DNA of 64,000 bases from Limnohabitans sp. 2KL-17 (GCF_003063415.1 NZ_NESK01000014.1:34089-98088), one strand, 5' to 3'; counted from the first letter of the stretch, positions 29,533-39,520 are shown. The notes: a model not told the origin generated them from the sequence alone. Numbers and translations are program-made.

Positions 29533-31260
29533 ATGCAGGCCATCACGCCATCCCCAACCCACATTGCGCTGAGCCAGGTTCGTGAACAGTTGCGACTGCC
29601 TCGTGCCCAGCTCAAAGGGCGTCAGCCTTCTGAGGCAGCCTTGGCCGAGGTGCGTGCCCTCATCGGTGCCGCGCCTGGCAACGGCCACCGCCGCGATCTG
29701 CTGATCGAGCACTTGCATGTGCTCAATGATCATTTTCAGGGGCTGTTTGAGCGCCACATCGTGGCCTTAGCTGCCGAGATGCGCCTGCCCGTGGTCGAGG
29801 TGTTCGAGGTCGCTTCTTTCTACCACCACTTTGAATTGCTCAAGGACCACGACACGGCACCGGGTGTGACATTGCGTGTGTGCGACAGCCTCAGTTGCAG
29901 CCTGGCCGGCGCCCAAAGCTTGCTGGACAAACTGCCGGCCCTGCTGGGACCGGATGTCAAGCTTCAGTCCGTGCCTTGCCTGGGCCGTTGCGAGCAAGCA
30001 CCTGCGGCGCAAGTCGGCCAGCAAGCCGTTGCTTTTGCCACCCCCGAGAAATTGACCTCGCTGCTGGCCCGGCAACAAACACAGCCCCTGCCTTTGCCTT
30101 ATGCGCTGCGTTATGACGCCTACAAAAAAGCGGGGGGCTATCAACTCGCCCTGCAAGTGGCGACGGGACTGAAAGACCATGAGTCGGTGATCGAGTGCCT
30201 GGCCTCTGCTGGCTTGCGCGGTCTGGGTGGCGCAGGTTTCCCGGCGGGCCGCAAGTGGCGCATCGTGCGCGACCAGCCCGGGCCTCGCCTGATGGCGGTC
30301 AACATCGACGAAGGCGAGCCCGGCACCTTCAAAGACCGAACTTGCCTGGAAGCCGACCCGCACCGTTTTCTGGAAGGTGTGCTGATCGCCGCCAGCGTGG
30401 TGGGCTGCGATGCGGTCTACATATACCTGCGCGACGAGTACCACGAAGCCAGGATCATGCTGACCGAAGAACTGGCCGCGTTGAAATTGAACCCGCCTTG
30501 TGCCTTGCCGCGCATCGAGTTGCGTCGCGGCGCTGGCGCCTATATTTGCGGCGAAGAATCCGCCATGATCGAAAGCATCGAAGGCAAGCGTGGCGAGCCA
30601 CGCCTGCGGCCCCCTTACATCGCTGAAGTCGGCCTTTTTGGTCGCCCCACCCTGGAGCACAACTTCGAGACGCTTTACTGGGTTCGTGAATTGGTAGAGC
30701 AGGGCGCTGAAAGTTTTGCCGCGCAGGGCCGGCATGGGCGCAAGGGCCTGCGCCGCTTCAGCGTGAGTGGGCGTGTCAAGCTGCCGGGCGTCAAGCTCGC
30801 CCCGGCGGGCATCACGCTGCGCGAACTGGTCGATGAATACTGCGGCGGCATGGCCGATGGTCACACCCTTTATGCCTACCTGCCTGGCGGTGCCAGTGGT
30901 GGCATCTTGCCCGCCCGCTTGGCCGATGTGCCGCTCGACTTTGACACGCTCCAGCCTCATGGCTGCTTCATTGGCTCGGCCGCTGTGATGGTGCTCGGCC
31001 AGCACGACAGCGCCCGTGCGGCGGCCTTGAATGTGATGAAGTTCTTTGCCCACGAAAGTTGTGGGCAGTGCACGCCTTGCCGCGTGGGCACCGACAAAGC
31101 GGCGCAACTCATGGCCGTGGATGTGTGGGACGCTGGCACCTTGCAAGACCTGGCACAGGTGATGGGCGATGCGTCCATTTGTGGCCTTGGCCAGGCGGCC
31201 CCCAACCCGATCCGGTGCGTGCTCGATTATTTCCCGCACGAAGTGGGGGCCACGGCATGA
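29533..31260 (+). CDS. fdsB: NAD-dependent formate dehydrogenase, fused gamma-beta subunit
   Basis: 575 residues. Residues 1-180 resemble NuoE/FdsG with the [2Fe-2S] ligands Cys117, Cys122, Cys149 and Cys153. Residues about 190-575 resemble NuoF/FdsB with the NADH/FMN segment GLRGLGGAGFPAGRKW, the GAYICGEESAMIESIEGKRG block and the 4Fe-4S motif ESCGQCTPCR (Cys510, 513, 516). It takes electrons from FdsA to NAD. In Cupriavidus and Rhodobacter the two parts are separate genes fdsG and fdsB, so this is a fusion. Its stop overlaps the fdsA start by 4 bp. Confidence 0.92.
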   Translation: MQAITPSPTHIALSQVREQLRLPRAQLKGRQPSEAALAEVRALIGAAPGNGHRRDLLIEHLHVLNDHFQGLFERHIVALAAEMRLPVVEVFEVASFYHHFELLKDHDTAPGVTLRVCDSLSCSLAGAQSLLDKLPALLGPDVKLQSVPCLGRCEQAPAAQVGQQAVAFATPEKLTSLLARQQTQPLPLPYALRYDAYKKAGGYQLALQVATGLKDHESVIECLASAGLRGLGGAGFPAGRKWRIVRDQPGPRLMAVNIDEGEPGTFKDRTCLEADPHRFLEGVLIAASVVGCDAVYIYLRDEYHEARIMLTEELAALKLNPPCALPRIELRRGAGAYICGEESAMIESIEGKRGEPRLRPPYIAEVGLFGRPTLEHNFETLYWVRELVEQGAESFAAQGRHGRKGLRRFSVSGRVKLPGVKLAPAGITLRELVDEYCGGMADGHTLYAYLPGGASGGILPARLADVPLDFDTLQPHGCFIGSAAVMVLGQHDSARAAALNVMKFFAHESCGQCTPCRVGTDKAAQLMAVDVWDAGTLQDLAQVMGDASICGLGQAAPNPIRCVLDYFPHEVGATA

Positions 31261-34055
31261 GCACCATTGAATTCACCCTCAACGGCCAAAGCGTCCAGGC
31301 ACCTGCTGGCCAAAGCATCTTCAACATCGCCAAGGATCTGGGCATCGCCATCCCGCACCTGTGCCACCAGGAAGGCCTGGTGCCCGACGGCAACTGCCGC
31401 GCCTGTGTGGTCGAGATCGACGGCGAGCGCACATTGGCGCCCAGTTGCTGCCGCAGCCCCAGCCAAGGCATGCAGGTGCAAACCGCCAGCCCACGTGCCC
31501 TCAAAAGCCAGAAGATGGTGCTGGAAATGCTGCTGGCCGATTTGCCCGAGCAAGGCTACAAATGGCTTGATGACCGCGCGCAAGCGCCGCATGGCGAGTT
31601 GAGCCAGTGGGCCGATCACCATGGCGTTGAGGTGCGCCCGGCCTTGGCCAGTTTGCGCCGCCAGGCTGTGCCCGCAGATTTGTCTCACCCGGCCATGGCC
31701 GTCAACCTGGATGCCTGTATCCAGTGCAACCGCTGCCAACGCGCTTGCCGAGACCTGCAGGTCAATGACGTGATCGGTCTTGCTTTTCGGGGTGCCCACA
31801 CGCAAGTGGTGTTCGACCTGGCCGACCCGATGGGCGGCAGCAGTTGTGTGGGCTGCGGCGAATGCGTGCAGGCCTGTCCCACCGGGGCGCTCATGCCCAA
31901 GAGCCACATCGGCCCGCAAAAGGTGGACCGTGAGGTCGACTCCGTCTGCCCGTTTTGCGGCGTGGGTTGCCTGGTCACTTACCAGGTCAAGGATGAAAAA
32001 ATCATCAGCGTCAAAGGCCGCGAAGGCCCAGCCAATGAGGGGCGCTTGTGCGTCAAGGGGCGTTTCGGCATGGACTACATCCACAGCCCCGACCGCATCA
32101 CGAAGCCGCTGATCCGCAAAGCGGGCGTTGCCAAAGATCTCAGTTTGATCGATGGACACGCTGACTGGCGTGAGGTGTTCCGGGAAGCCACTTGGGACGA
32201 AGCCCTGGCGCTGGCAACCCAGCCGCTGAATGCGCTGCGTGAACAACACGGGCCCAAGTCACTCGCCGGTTTTGGCTCGGCCAAGGGCAGCAACGAAGAG
32301 GCTTATCTGTTTCAGAAACTGGTGCGAACCGGCTTTGGCAGCAACAACGTGGACCACTGCACCCGCCTGTGCCATGCATCGAGCGTGGCGGCTTTGCTGG
32401 AAGGCGTGGGCTCGGGCGCGGTCAGCAACCCGGTGCGCGATGTCGAGCACTCGGACCTCATCCTTGTCATTGGATCCAATCCCACGTCCAATCACCCGGT
32501 GGCCGCCACCTGGATGAAGAATGCAGCCCAACGTGGCACCCGCATCGTCCTGGCCGACCCGCGCATCACCGACCTTGGCCGTCATGCCTGGCGCACGCTG
32601 CCCTTCAAGGCCGACACCGATGTGGCCCTGCTCAATGCGATGTTGAACGTCATCGTCGAAGAAAACTTGTGCGACGAAAAGTTCTTGAGCGAACGCGCTG
32701 ACAACGTGGCCGAACTCAAGGCCCATGTGCGTGACTACACGCCGGAAGCCATGAGCGCTGTCTGCGGCATCCCCGCCGAGACCATCCGCGAAGTGGCGCG
32801 CGCTTATGCCAAGGCCAAGGCCGCCATGATTTTGTGGGGCATGGGCATCAGCCAGCATGTGCACGGCACCGACAACGTGCGTTGCCTGATCGCGCTGGCC
32901 AGCATCACCGGCCAGATCGGGCGCCCCGGAACCGGTCTGCACCCCTTGCGTGGCCAGAACAATGTGCAAGGCGCGAGCGACGCTGGCCTGATCCCGATGA
33001 TGTACCCCAATTACCAGCGGGTGAGCGACAAAACGGCGCACGACTGGTTCGAGAAATATTGGGAGACGACACTCGACGACCAGCCTGGCTACACCGTGGT
33101 CGAAATCATGCACAAGGCGCTGGCCCCTGACAGCGACCCGCACAAGGTGCGCGGGATGTACATCATGGGTGAGAACCCGGCCATGAGCGACCCCGATCTG
33201 AACCATGCCCGCCACGCGCTGGCCAGCCTTGCACACCTGGTCGTGCAAGACATCTTCTTGACCGAAACGGCCTGGCTGGCCGATGTGGTGCTGCCTGCCA
33301 GCGCCTGGCCCGAGAAAACCGGCACCGTCAGCAACACCGACCGCACGGTGCAGATGGGGCGACAGGCCCTGCTGCCGCCGGGCGATGCCAAGCCTGATTT
33401 GTGGATCATTCAACAGATCGCACAGCGCATGGGCCTGAACTGGGCGTATGCGGGGGCGCACGAAGGCGTGGCCGCTGTGTACGAAGAAATGCGCCAAGCC
33501 ATGGCCCCTGCCATTGGGGGCATCGACTGGGCGCGCCTGAACGAAGGCTCGGTCACCTACCCATGTGTCAGTGCCGAAGACCCGGGCCAAGCCATCGTGT
33601 TCCACGACCACTTTCCCACGAAAGACGGCCGCGTCTGGCTGGTGCCCGTGAACCTGATTGCGACCAACGAGCAACCCGATGCCGAGTACCCCATGGTGCT
33701 CATCACCGGGCGGCAACTGGAGCACTGGCACACCGGCAGCATGACACGCCGAGCCAGTGTGCTCGATGCGTTGGAGCCTGCTGCCACGGCTTCGATGTGT
33801 GCTGCAGACATGTCGCGCTTGAATCTAAAACCTGGGCAACGCATCCGACTGTCTTCGCGCCGAGGTGCGCTGGAGCTCTCGCTGCGTCAGGACGAAGGCA
33901 CGCCCGCGGGCACCGTGTTTATGCCGTTTGCTTATGTCGAGGCAGCGGCGAACGAGTTGACCAACGCCGCGCTCGACCCTTTTGGCAAGATCCCTGAATT
34001 CAAGTTCTGTCCAGTCCGGGTAGAGGCTGCCTTGGTTGAGCCACTGACTGTTTGA
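31257..34055 (+). CDS. fdsA: NAD-dependent formate dehydrogenase alpha (molybdenum) subunit
   Basis: 932 residues from ATG 31257. Order of domains: NuoG-type [2Fe-2S] (Cys36, 47, 50 and 64 or 65), two 4Fe-4S motifs (CIQCNRCQRAC and CVGCGECVQACP), and the Mo-bisMGD domain opening with CPFCGVGC at 231-238. The catalytic Cys372-His373 lies in DHCTRLCHASS, a cysteine rather than selenocysteine enzyme. It oxidises formate to CO2 in the cytoplasm and passes electrons to the fused FdsGB subunit. The small FdsC/FdsD genes usual in the Fds operon do not follow. Confidence 0.95.
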   Translation: MSTIEFTLNGQSVQAPAGQSIFNIAKDLGIAIPHLCHQEGLVPDGNCRACVVEIDGERTLAPSCCRSPSQGMQVQTASPRALKSQKMVLEMLLADLPEQGYKWLDDRAQAPHGELSQWADHHGVEVRPALASLRRQAVPADLSHPAMAVNLDACIQCNRCQRACRDLQVNDVIGLAFRGAHTQVVFDLADPMGGSSCVGCGECVQACPTGALMPKSHIGPQKVDREVDSVCPFCGVGCLVTYQVKDEKIISVKGREGPANEGRLCVKGRFGMDYIHSPDRITKPLIRKAGVAKDLSLIDGHADWREVFREATWDEALALATQPLNALREQHGPKSLAGFGSAKGSNEEAYLFQKLVRTGFGSNNVDHCTRLCHASSVAALLEGVGSGAVSNPVRDVEHSDLILVIGSNPTSNHPVAATWMKNAAQRGTRIVLADPRITDLGRHAWRTLPFKADTDVALLNAMLNVIVEENLCDEKFLSERADNVAELKAHVRDYTPEAMSAVCGIPAETIREVARAYAKAKAAMILWGMGISQHVHGTDNVRCLIALASITGQIGRPGTGLHPLRGQNNVQGASDAGLIPMMYPNYQRVSDKTAHDWFEKYWETTLDDQPGYTVVEIMHKALAPDSDPHKVRGMYIMGENPAMSDPDLNHARHALASLAHLVVQDIFLTETAWLADVVLPASAWPEKTGTVSNTDRTVQMGRQALLPPGDAKPDLWIIQQIAQRMGLNWAYAGAHEGVAAVYEEMRQAMAPAIGGIDWARLNEGSVTYPCVSAEDPGQAIVFHDHFPTKDGRVWLVPVNLIATNEQPDAEYPMVLITGRQLEHWHTGSMTRRASVLDALEPAATASMCAADMSRLNLKPGQRIRLSSRRGALELSLRQDEGTPAGTVFMPFAYVEAAANELTNAALDPFGKIPEFKFCPVRVEAALVEPLTV

Positions 34056-34278
34056 TGCTTGCCCAATGAGCTTTCAGTGACTTGAAATCCGTGCATTCAC
34101 CACACCAGTCCTGACATGAATGGGGGCCACGGCTCTTCCCATAGCGGGTCGTGTCATCCGGCGGTGATTGGGATTGCTGGAGCGCGACGTGGCAAGGTGC
34201 GTTATTCTTCTTGCGCTTGCCGTTTTAAGAAGACGTGCTGGCAACTCGCCTTTTCATTTTTCCAGGAGTTTGCTGTCC

Positions 34279-34836
34279 ATGTCTTCACGTCCGCAAATCG
34301 ATGTGGCTGTCCTGATGCGCCGAGAGGCCGTGCAAGGGCCCATGGCACGCTGGCAAGCCTGGCGCTGGGTGCTGGCCGATGTGGTGCCTCACGACGCCGG
34401 ATTTGGCACTGCTGCGCGCAACTTGCGCCAGACCGAGACCGAGCAACTTTGGTTGCACCCGGCTTGGGTGGTGACACTTTTCAGCGACGATGCCGAAGGC
34501 TATTGGCTCAACGCCACCTCGCCCACGCCGTGCTACTTTGTGATGTGGCGACTCATTGATGCCCAAGATGGGGGTGAGCCTATGGCCGTTCCCCAAGCGG
34601 TGAGCCTGAGCTACCACGATGCAGGCCGTTGGCTTGATGCGCAAGAAACCGTGGAAACCATTCCTGCCCCCGCTGAAGTGGTCGCCTGGATGCAAGCATT
34701 TGCAGCGCAGCACTTTGTGCCTGAAGAGAAAAAGCGCCAGCGTCCTCAGAGCTTCCAGCGCCTCACCGATCGTTTCGGGCAGCCGGTCTCGGTCAGCACC
34801 GACAGCAAACGCAAGGGTGCAAGGCCCACGCCATGA
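34279..34836 (+). CDS. DUF3305 family protein
   Basis: 185 residues from ATG 34279, with CAGGAG at 34263-34268. Recognisable by MARWQAWRWVLADVVP and YFVMWRL segments of DUF3305, a family found with formate dehydrogenase clusters in Burkholderiales. No signal peptide or membrane segment is seen. The function is unknown; an accessory role in enzyme maturation is suggested by context only. The ATG of the DUF3306 gene overlaps its stop by 4 bp. Confidence 0.82.
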   Translation: MSSRPQIDVAVLMRREAVQGPMARWQAWRWVLADVVPHDAGFGTAARNLRQTETEQLWLHPAWVVTLFSDDAEGYWLNATSPTPCYFVMWRLIDAQDGGEPMAVPQAVSLSYHDAGRWLDAQETVETIPAPAEVVAWMQAFAAQHFVPEEKKRQRPQSFQRLTDRFGQPVSVSTDSKRKGARPTP

Positions 34837-35531
34837 GCGACGATTTTTTCAGCCGCTGGTCGCGCCGCAAACAAGGCCTTGAAAAAGGAGAGGCGCCTCA
34901 GCCCGATCCAGTTAAGCCCCAGGCAACCAGTGTGCACGCTGGGGTCAATGGCTCAGCGCTGGCTTCTGCCAAACCACCGGCAACTGCATTGCGCAAGACC
35001 GATTCGCACACAGTCGCATCACCAGCCGATGGCCAGCAGCAGCCTCCCTTGCCCACCCTGGAGGATGTGCAGAGTCTGACCCCCAACTCGGATTTTCAGA
35101 CCTTCATGCGCGAAGGTGTGCCCGGTGAGGTGCGCAACGCGGCCATGAAAAAACTCTTCACCGACCCTCACTTCAATGTGATGGACGGTCTGGACATTTA
35201 CATTGGCGACTACAACACGCCAGACCCCCTGCCAGCAGGCATGCTCGAGAAAATGGTGGGCGCCGAGTTGTTGAACCTGTTCCCCAAGAAACCCAAAAAC
35301 TTGCCGCTTCCGACGTCCGGGGCCGGCACACAGGAAAACCCTGATCAAAGTCCCGACGCGGTAGAAGGCTCGCCAGTTGTGGCACAGTCGCCGCAATCAC
35401 AGCCCCCATCTGCATTGCAGGCCACACCGGCGCCGCAGGCATCCGTACCGACTGAACATGACCACTCTGATTTGCAATTGCAACCAAACCATGCCCCTGC
35501 AGGCCCAGGCCCTGGGCAAAGCACTGGGTGA
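34833..35531 (+). CDS. DUF3306 family protein
   Basis: 232 residues. It begins MSDDFFSRWSRRKQGL, has a variable linker, then the conserved core TPNSDFQTFMREGVPGEVRN to about residue 150 with KLFTDPHFNVMDGLDIYIGDY. The C-terminal third is Pro/Ala/Gln-rich and low in complexity. The family accompanies DUF3305 in formate dehydrogenase clusters and its function is unknown. Its 3' end overlaps the next gene by 74 bp, which is unusually long. Confidence 0.82.
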   Translation: MSDDFFSRWSRRKQGLEKGEAPQPDPVKPQATSVHAGVNGSALASAKPPATALRKTDSHTVASPADGQQQPPLPTLEDVQSLTPNSDFQTFMREGVPGEVRNAAMKKLFTDPHFNVMDGLDIYIGDYNTPDPLPAGMLEKMVGAELLNLFPKKPKNLPLPTSGAGTQENPDQSPDAVEGSPVVAQSPQSQPPSALQATPAPQASVPTEHDHSDLQLQPNHAPAGPGPGQSTG

Positions 35532-37605
35532 AGACTTAACGCTGCACACCACCTTGTGCCGCCGGGAAGCCGGGCACTTCCAAAAAGCCGTGAAAACCGG
35601 TGAGACCGTGGTGGTGGCTTGCACGCAGGAAAAGCGCCTGTTTTCAGAGCTGGCCGAGCAAACCGAGGGGGCCATCTCGCCGATCCGCTTCGTCAACATC
35701 CGCGAAACCGGCGGTTGGGGCCGTGAGGCCGAACACGCCACGCCCAAAATGGCCGCCTTGCTGGCCGCAGCCCGTCTGCCCGAACCCGAGCCCGTGCCCA
35801 CGGTCACCTACAAAAGCTCTGGCAGGGTTTTGATCATGGGCGCGTTGGATGCTGCAGAGCGCGCCGCCAGCTTTTTATCCGACGCGATGCAGGTCACCAT
35901 TTGGTCCGAAGGGGCGGGCAAGGCCGGTGGCAGCCAGGAGCGGCGCTTTCCGGTGGTGGCGGGGCGCTTGCAAAGCCTGACAGGTTGGCTCGGGGCGTTT
36001 GATGTCTCATGGGACGCCAGCAACCCGATTGACCTGGATTTGTGTACCCGCTGCAATGCCTGCGTCGCAGCTTGCCCCGAGCAGGCCATTGGCCTCGATT
36101 ACCAGGTGGACCTGTCACGCTGCACTTCGCACCGCGATTGCGTCAAGGTGTGCGAGGCCGCTGGCGCCATCGACTTCAGCCGCGAAGCCCGCCCGCAAAC
36201 CGAGCGCTTCGATGTGGTGCTGGACCTGCGCAGCGACAAAGCTTCACCCACTTTCAGTTCGCACGCCTTGCCCCAAGGCTATTTCCGCTGGGATGGGCAA
36301 GAACTGCAAACTTTGCTCAAGGTGCGAGAGTTGGTGGGCGAATTTGAAAAGCCCCGTTTCTTTGCCTACAAGCAAAAACTGTGTGCCCACAGCCGCAACG
36401 AGCAGGTGGGCTGCAATGCCTGCGTGGACATTTGTTCGGCAGAGGCCATCCGCTCTGACAAAAGCCGCCAGCAAATTGTGGTCAACCCGAACTTGTGTGT
36501 GGGCTGCGGTGCCTGCACCACGGTTTGCCCCACGGGCGCCTTGACCTATGCCTACCCGCGCCCGGCCGAGCAGGGCGCCAAAATCCGCAGCCTGCTCACC
36601 GCCTACCAGGCGGCAGGCGGTCGCGATGCCGCGCTGCTGCTGCACAGCCAAAACAAAGGCCAAGCCCTGATCGACGAATTGGGCCGGGGTGCGCAGCTCA
36701 AAGTCATGCAGGGCGTGCCCGCCCGTGTGATGCCTGTGGCCTTGTGGCACACGGCCAGCGTGGGCCTGGAACTCTGGTTGTCGGCCGTTGCTTACGGCGC
36801 TCGCCAGGTCATGGTGCTGCTCACCGACGAAGAAGCGCCGCAATACCGCGCCGCCCTCATGGACCAGATGGCCGTGGCCCAAAGCTTGCTCAATGGCCTG
36901 GGTTACACCGGTGTGCATTTCCAATTGATCGAGGCCAAGAACCCCGCATCGCTCGACGCGGACTTGCAGCGCCTGGCCGCCCGTGGTCTGAAGGCTTCTG
37001 CCATGCCTGCTGGGCCGGTCGCGGCGGCCCGCCATGCCGTGCAAGCTGAAAAGCGCAGCAACCTCGAACTGGTGCTGGACCACCTGATGGCCCAGTCGCC
37101 TGTGATGGCGCAAGAGGAACAGATGCGCCCCAAGGCGCTCGATTTGCCTGCCTCGGGTTCACCCCTGGGCACCATCGTGGTCGATGGTGGCAAGTGCACC
37201 TTGTGCATGAGTTGTGTTGGGGCTTGCCCCTCGTCGGCCCTGCAAGACAATCCACTGCAGCCCGAGATCCGCTTCATCGAAAAAAATTGTGTGCAATGCG
37301 GCCTGTGTGCCAAGACCTGCCCGGAAGACGCCATCACGCTGCAATCGCGCCTGTCACTTGTGCCTGAGCGGCAACAGTCCCGGGTGCTGCACGGCAGCCC
37401 GCCCTACGCCTGCATACGCTGCAGCAAACCCTTTGGCACACACAAGGGCATCGAGACCATGCTGGGCCGCTTGGCTGGCCACAGCATGTTCCAGGGGCTT
37501 GCTCTCGAGCGCCTGAAGATGTGTGGTGACTGCCGCGTTGTCGACATGTTCACCGATGAAAACCAGGTGCGCATCACGGGCGTTAACCCGCCCAAACCCC
37601 AATAA
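35458..37605 (+). CDS. multi-cluster 4Fe-4S ferredoxin-like protein of formate dehydrogenase cluster
   Basis: 715 residues from ATG 35458 (MTTLICNCNQTMPL). It has repeated CxxCxxCxxxC motifs: CTRCNACVAACP (Cys196, 199, 202, 206), CNACVDICS and CVGCGACTTVCP near residues 340-380, and CTLCMSCVGACP and CVQCGLCAKTCP near 570-620. A non-iron segment with a Rossmann-like GRVLIMGALDAAERA lies between. It is probably a cytoplasmic electron carrier or maturation factor; a specific role is not known. The start lies within the DUF3306 gene. Confidence 0.8.
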   Translation: MTTLICNCNQTMPLQAQALGKALGEDLTLHTTLCRREAGHFQKAVKTGETVVVACTQEKRLFSELAEQTEGAISPIRFVNIRETGGWGREAEHATPKMAALLAAARLPEPEPVPTVTYKSSGRVLIMGALDAAERAASFLSDAMQVTIWSEGAGKAGGSQERRFPVVAGRLQSLTGWLGAFDVSWDASNPIDLDLCTRCNACVAACPEQAIGLDYQVDLSRCTSHRDCVKVCEAAGAIDFSREARPQTERFDVVLDLRSDKASPTFSSHALPQGYFRWDGQELQTLLKVRELVGEFEKPRFFAYKQKLCAHSRNEQVGCNACVDICSAEAIRSDKSRQQIVVNPNLCVGCGACTTVCPTGALTYAYPRPAEQGAKIRSLLTAYQAAGGRDAALLLHSQNKGQALIDELGRGAQLKVMQGVPARVMPVALWHTASVGLELWLSAVAYGARQVMVLLTDEEAPQYRAALMDQMAVAQSLLNGLGYTGVHFQLIEAKNPASLDADLQRLAARGLKASAMPAGPVAAARHAVQAEKRSNLELVLDHLMAQSPVMAQEEQMRPKALDLPASGSPLGTIVVDGGKCTLCMSCVGACPSSALQDNPLQPEIRFIEKNCVQCGLCAKTCPEDAITLQSRLSLVPERQQSRVLHGSPPYACIRCSKPFGTHKGIETMLGRLAGHSMFQGLALERLKMCGDCRVVDMFTDENQVRITGVNPPKPQ

Positions 37606-37615
37606 GCGACCCACC

Positions 37616-38242
37616 ATGAGCCAAGAACTGAACCTTTCCGCCAGCAGCCGTGCGCTGGACGAAGAAACCGCCCGCGCAGAGGTCTATGGCCTGCTGTCGC
37701 AGCTGTATTACCAGGCCCCTGACGATGCGCTTTTGGGGCAGTTGCAAGTGGCCGTGACCGAGGCGCCCGATGCGGGTGGATTTCTGGAAGAGCCGTGGCG
37801 AGAGTTGGTGGCCTGTGCCCGCAGCTTGACCCAGGTTCAGGTGGCCGCCGAATTCAATAGCCTGTTTGGCGGCGTGGGCAAGCCCGAGGTGTATTTGTTT
37901 GGTTCGCATTACCTGAGTGGATTTTTGAACGAAAAACCCCTCGTGCGCTTGCGCGACGACTTGGCAGAACTCGGCCTGGCCCGCAACGGCGAGATGTCTG
38001 AAACCGAAGACCATGTGGCCTATGTCTTTGAGGTTATGCGGTATTTGATTGCAGGCGACGATGTGTCCGTCTCCAACCTGACCCGCCAGCAAGCTTTTTT
38101 TACACAGCACATCCAACCCTGGTTGCCAGCCCTGTGCCAAGTGCTGCAAGAACAGCCTCGGGCAGTTTTTTATGCCCGCGTGGCCGCTTTCACCGAAGCT
38201 TTCATCAGCGTGGAGTCGCAAGGGTTTGACCTGATCGAGTGA
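37616..38242 (+). CDS. TorD/DmsD-family molybdoenzyme chaperone
   Basis: 208 residues from ATG 37616, all-helical in appearance. It contains AEVYGLLSQLYYQAP, EFNSLFGGVGKPEVYLFGSH and EDHVAYVFEVMRYLI, matching the TorD superfamily. These chaperones bind the Tat signal or core of molybdenum enzymes until the cofactor is inserted. In related clusters the Tat-exported formate dehydrogenase follows directly, whereas here a TRAP transporter intervenes, suggesting this chaperone serves the dehydrogenase at 42640. Confidence 0.88.
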   Translation: MSQELNLSASSRALDEETARAEVYGLLSQLYYQAPDDALLGQLQVAVTEAPDAGGFLEEPWRELVACARSLTQVQVAAEFNSLFGGVGKPEVYLFGSHYLSGFLNEKPLVRLRDDLAELGLARNGEMSETEDHVAYVFEVMRYLIAGDDVSVSNLTRQQAFFTQHIQPWLPALCQVLQEQPRAVFYARVAAFTEAFISVESQGFDLIE

Positions 38243-38386
38243 TTGAAACTTTTTGCGCTATAAATTGAAAAAAATGACGATCCGTACGCGGGTTTTCACT
38301 TAGTGCCTCGCAGGGTGGCAATCGCATAATGATCCTCCAAGCCGTTATTACACGCTTGCAAGTTCAACAACGATTGGAGATCCACC

Positions 38387-39520
38387 TTGTCAGACAACAA
38401 AACCCCACGCCGTCGTCAACTTCTCAAAGGCGCAGCCTTGGCCGCTGGTGCCATCTCTGCCCCCATGGTCGCCAAGGCCCAAACCGGCCCAATTTCCATG
38501 CGTTGGCAGAGCACATGGCCTGCCAAAGACATCTTCCACGAGTACGCTTTGGATTACGCCAAAAAAGTCAATGACATGACTGGTGGCGATCTGAAGATCG
38601 AAGTCTTGCCCGCCGGTGCCGTGGTGCCTGCATTCGGCTTGCTCGAAGCCGTCTCCAAAGGTACTTTGGACGGTGGTCATGGCGTGCTGGGCTACCACTA
38701 TGGCAAGCAAAATGCTTTGGCTTTGTGGAACTCCGGCCCTGCTTTTGGCATGGACGCCAACATGATTTTGTCTTGGCACAAGTACGGCGGTGGTGCCGAA
38801 TTGCTGGCCAAGTTGTACGCTTCCATTGGCGGCAACGTGCAGTCTTTCCTTTACGGTCCGATGTCCACTCAACCGCTTGGCTGGTTTAAAAAGCCAATCA
38901 CCAAGTCGACCGATTTCAAGGGTTTGAAGTTCCGTACAAACGGCTTGGCCATTGACCTTTTCACCGCCATGGGTGCTGCCGTGAACGCCTTGCCAGGTGG
39001 TGAAATCGTGCCTGCGATGGACCGTGGCCTGCTGGATGGTGCCGAGTTCAACAACGCCACTTCTGATCGTATTTTGGGCTTCCCGGACGTCTCCAAGGTT
39101 TGCATGTTGCAAAGCTACCACCAGAGCGCCGAGACTTTCGAGATCATGTTCAACAAGACCAAGTACGATGCTTTGCCTGCAAAGCTCAAAGCAGTGATTG
39201 CGGGCGCCACGGAAGCCGCATCTGCCGACATGTCTTGGAAAGCCATTGACCGTTACTCCAAGGACTACATTGAGTTGCAGACCAAGGACAAGGTCAAGTT
39301 TTACAAGACACCAGATGCCATCCTGCAAGATCAACTCAAGATTTGGACCGAAATTGTTGAAAAGAAGTCTGCTGAAAACCCCTTGTTCAAGGAAATCGTC
39401 GAGTCTCAAAAAGCTTTTGCAGCCCGCGCTGTGAAGTGGGACCAGGACACCAACATCAGCCGTCGCATGGCGGTGAATCACTTCTTCGGAGCCAAAGCCG
39501 CTGCACCGAAAAAAGGTTGA
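38387..39520 (+). CDS. TRAP transporter substrate-binding protein (DctP/TakP type)
   Basis: 377 residues from TTG 38387, with GGAG at 38376-38379. A Tat-like signal (RRRQLLKGAALAAGA) precedes the mature protein. The fold is that of TRAP periplasmic receptors: the KFRTNGLAIDLFTAMGA stretch contains the Arg that binds the ligand carboxylate. DGAEFNNATSDRILGF is the TakP-like loop, with Phe where TakP has Trp. The relatives bind 2-oxo acids or chloroaromatic acids. The ligand is unknown; an aromatic or related acid would fit the box cluster but is inferred. Confidence 0.88.
   Translation: MSDNKTPRRRQLLKGAALAAGAISAPMVAKAQTGPISMRWQSTWPAKDIFHEYALDYAKKVNDMTGGDLKIEVLPAGAVVPAFGLLEAVSKGTLDGGHGVLGYHYGKQNALALWNSGPAFGMDANMILSWHKYGGGAELLAKLYASIGGNVQSFLYGPMSTQPLGWFKKPITKSTDFKGLKFRTNGLAIDLFTAMGAAVNALPGGEIVPAMDRGLLDGAEFNNATSDRILGFPDVSKVCMLQSYHQSAETFEIMFNKTKYDALPAKLKAVIAGATEAASADMSWKAIDRYSKDYIELQTKDKVKFYKTPDAILQDQLKIWTEIVEKKSAENPLFKEIVESQKAFAARAVKWDQDTNISRRMAVNHFFGAKAAAPKKG

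Noticed and set aside
29767..33731. Long open frames antisense to the Fds formate dehydrogenase genes
   Set aside because: Same reason: the sense strand carries complete, conserved enzymes and the antisense translations show no family features.
34190..34215. Possible sigma-54 promoter (GTGGCAAGGTGCGTT) before the DUF3305 gene
   Set aside because: The GC element at the expected spacing is wrong, so only the GG half matches.
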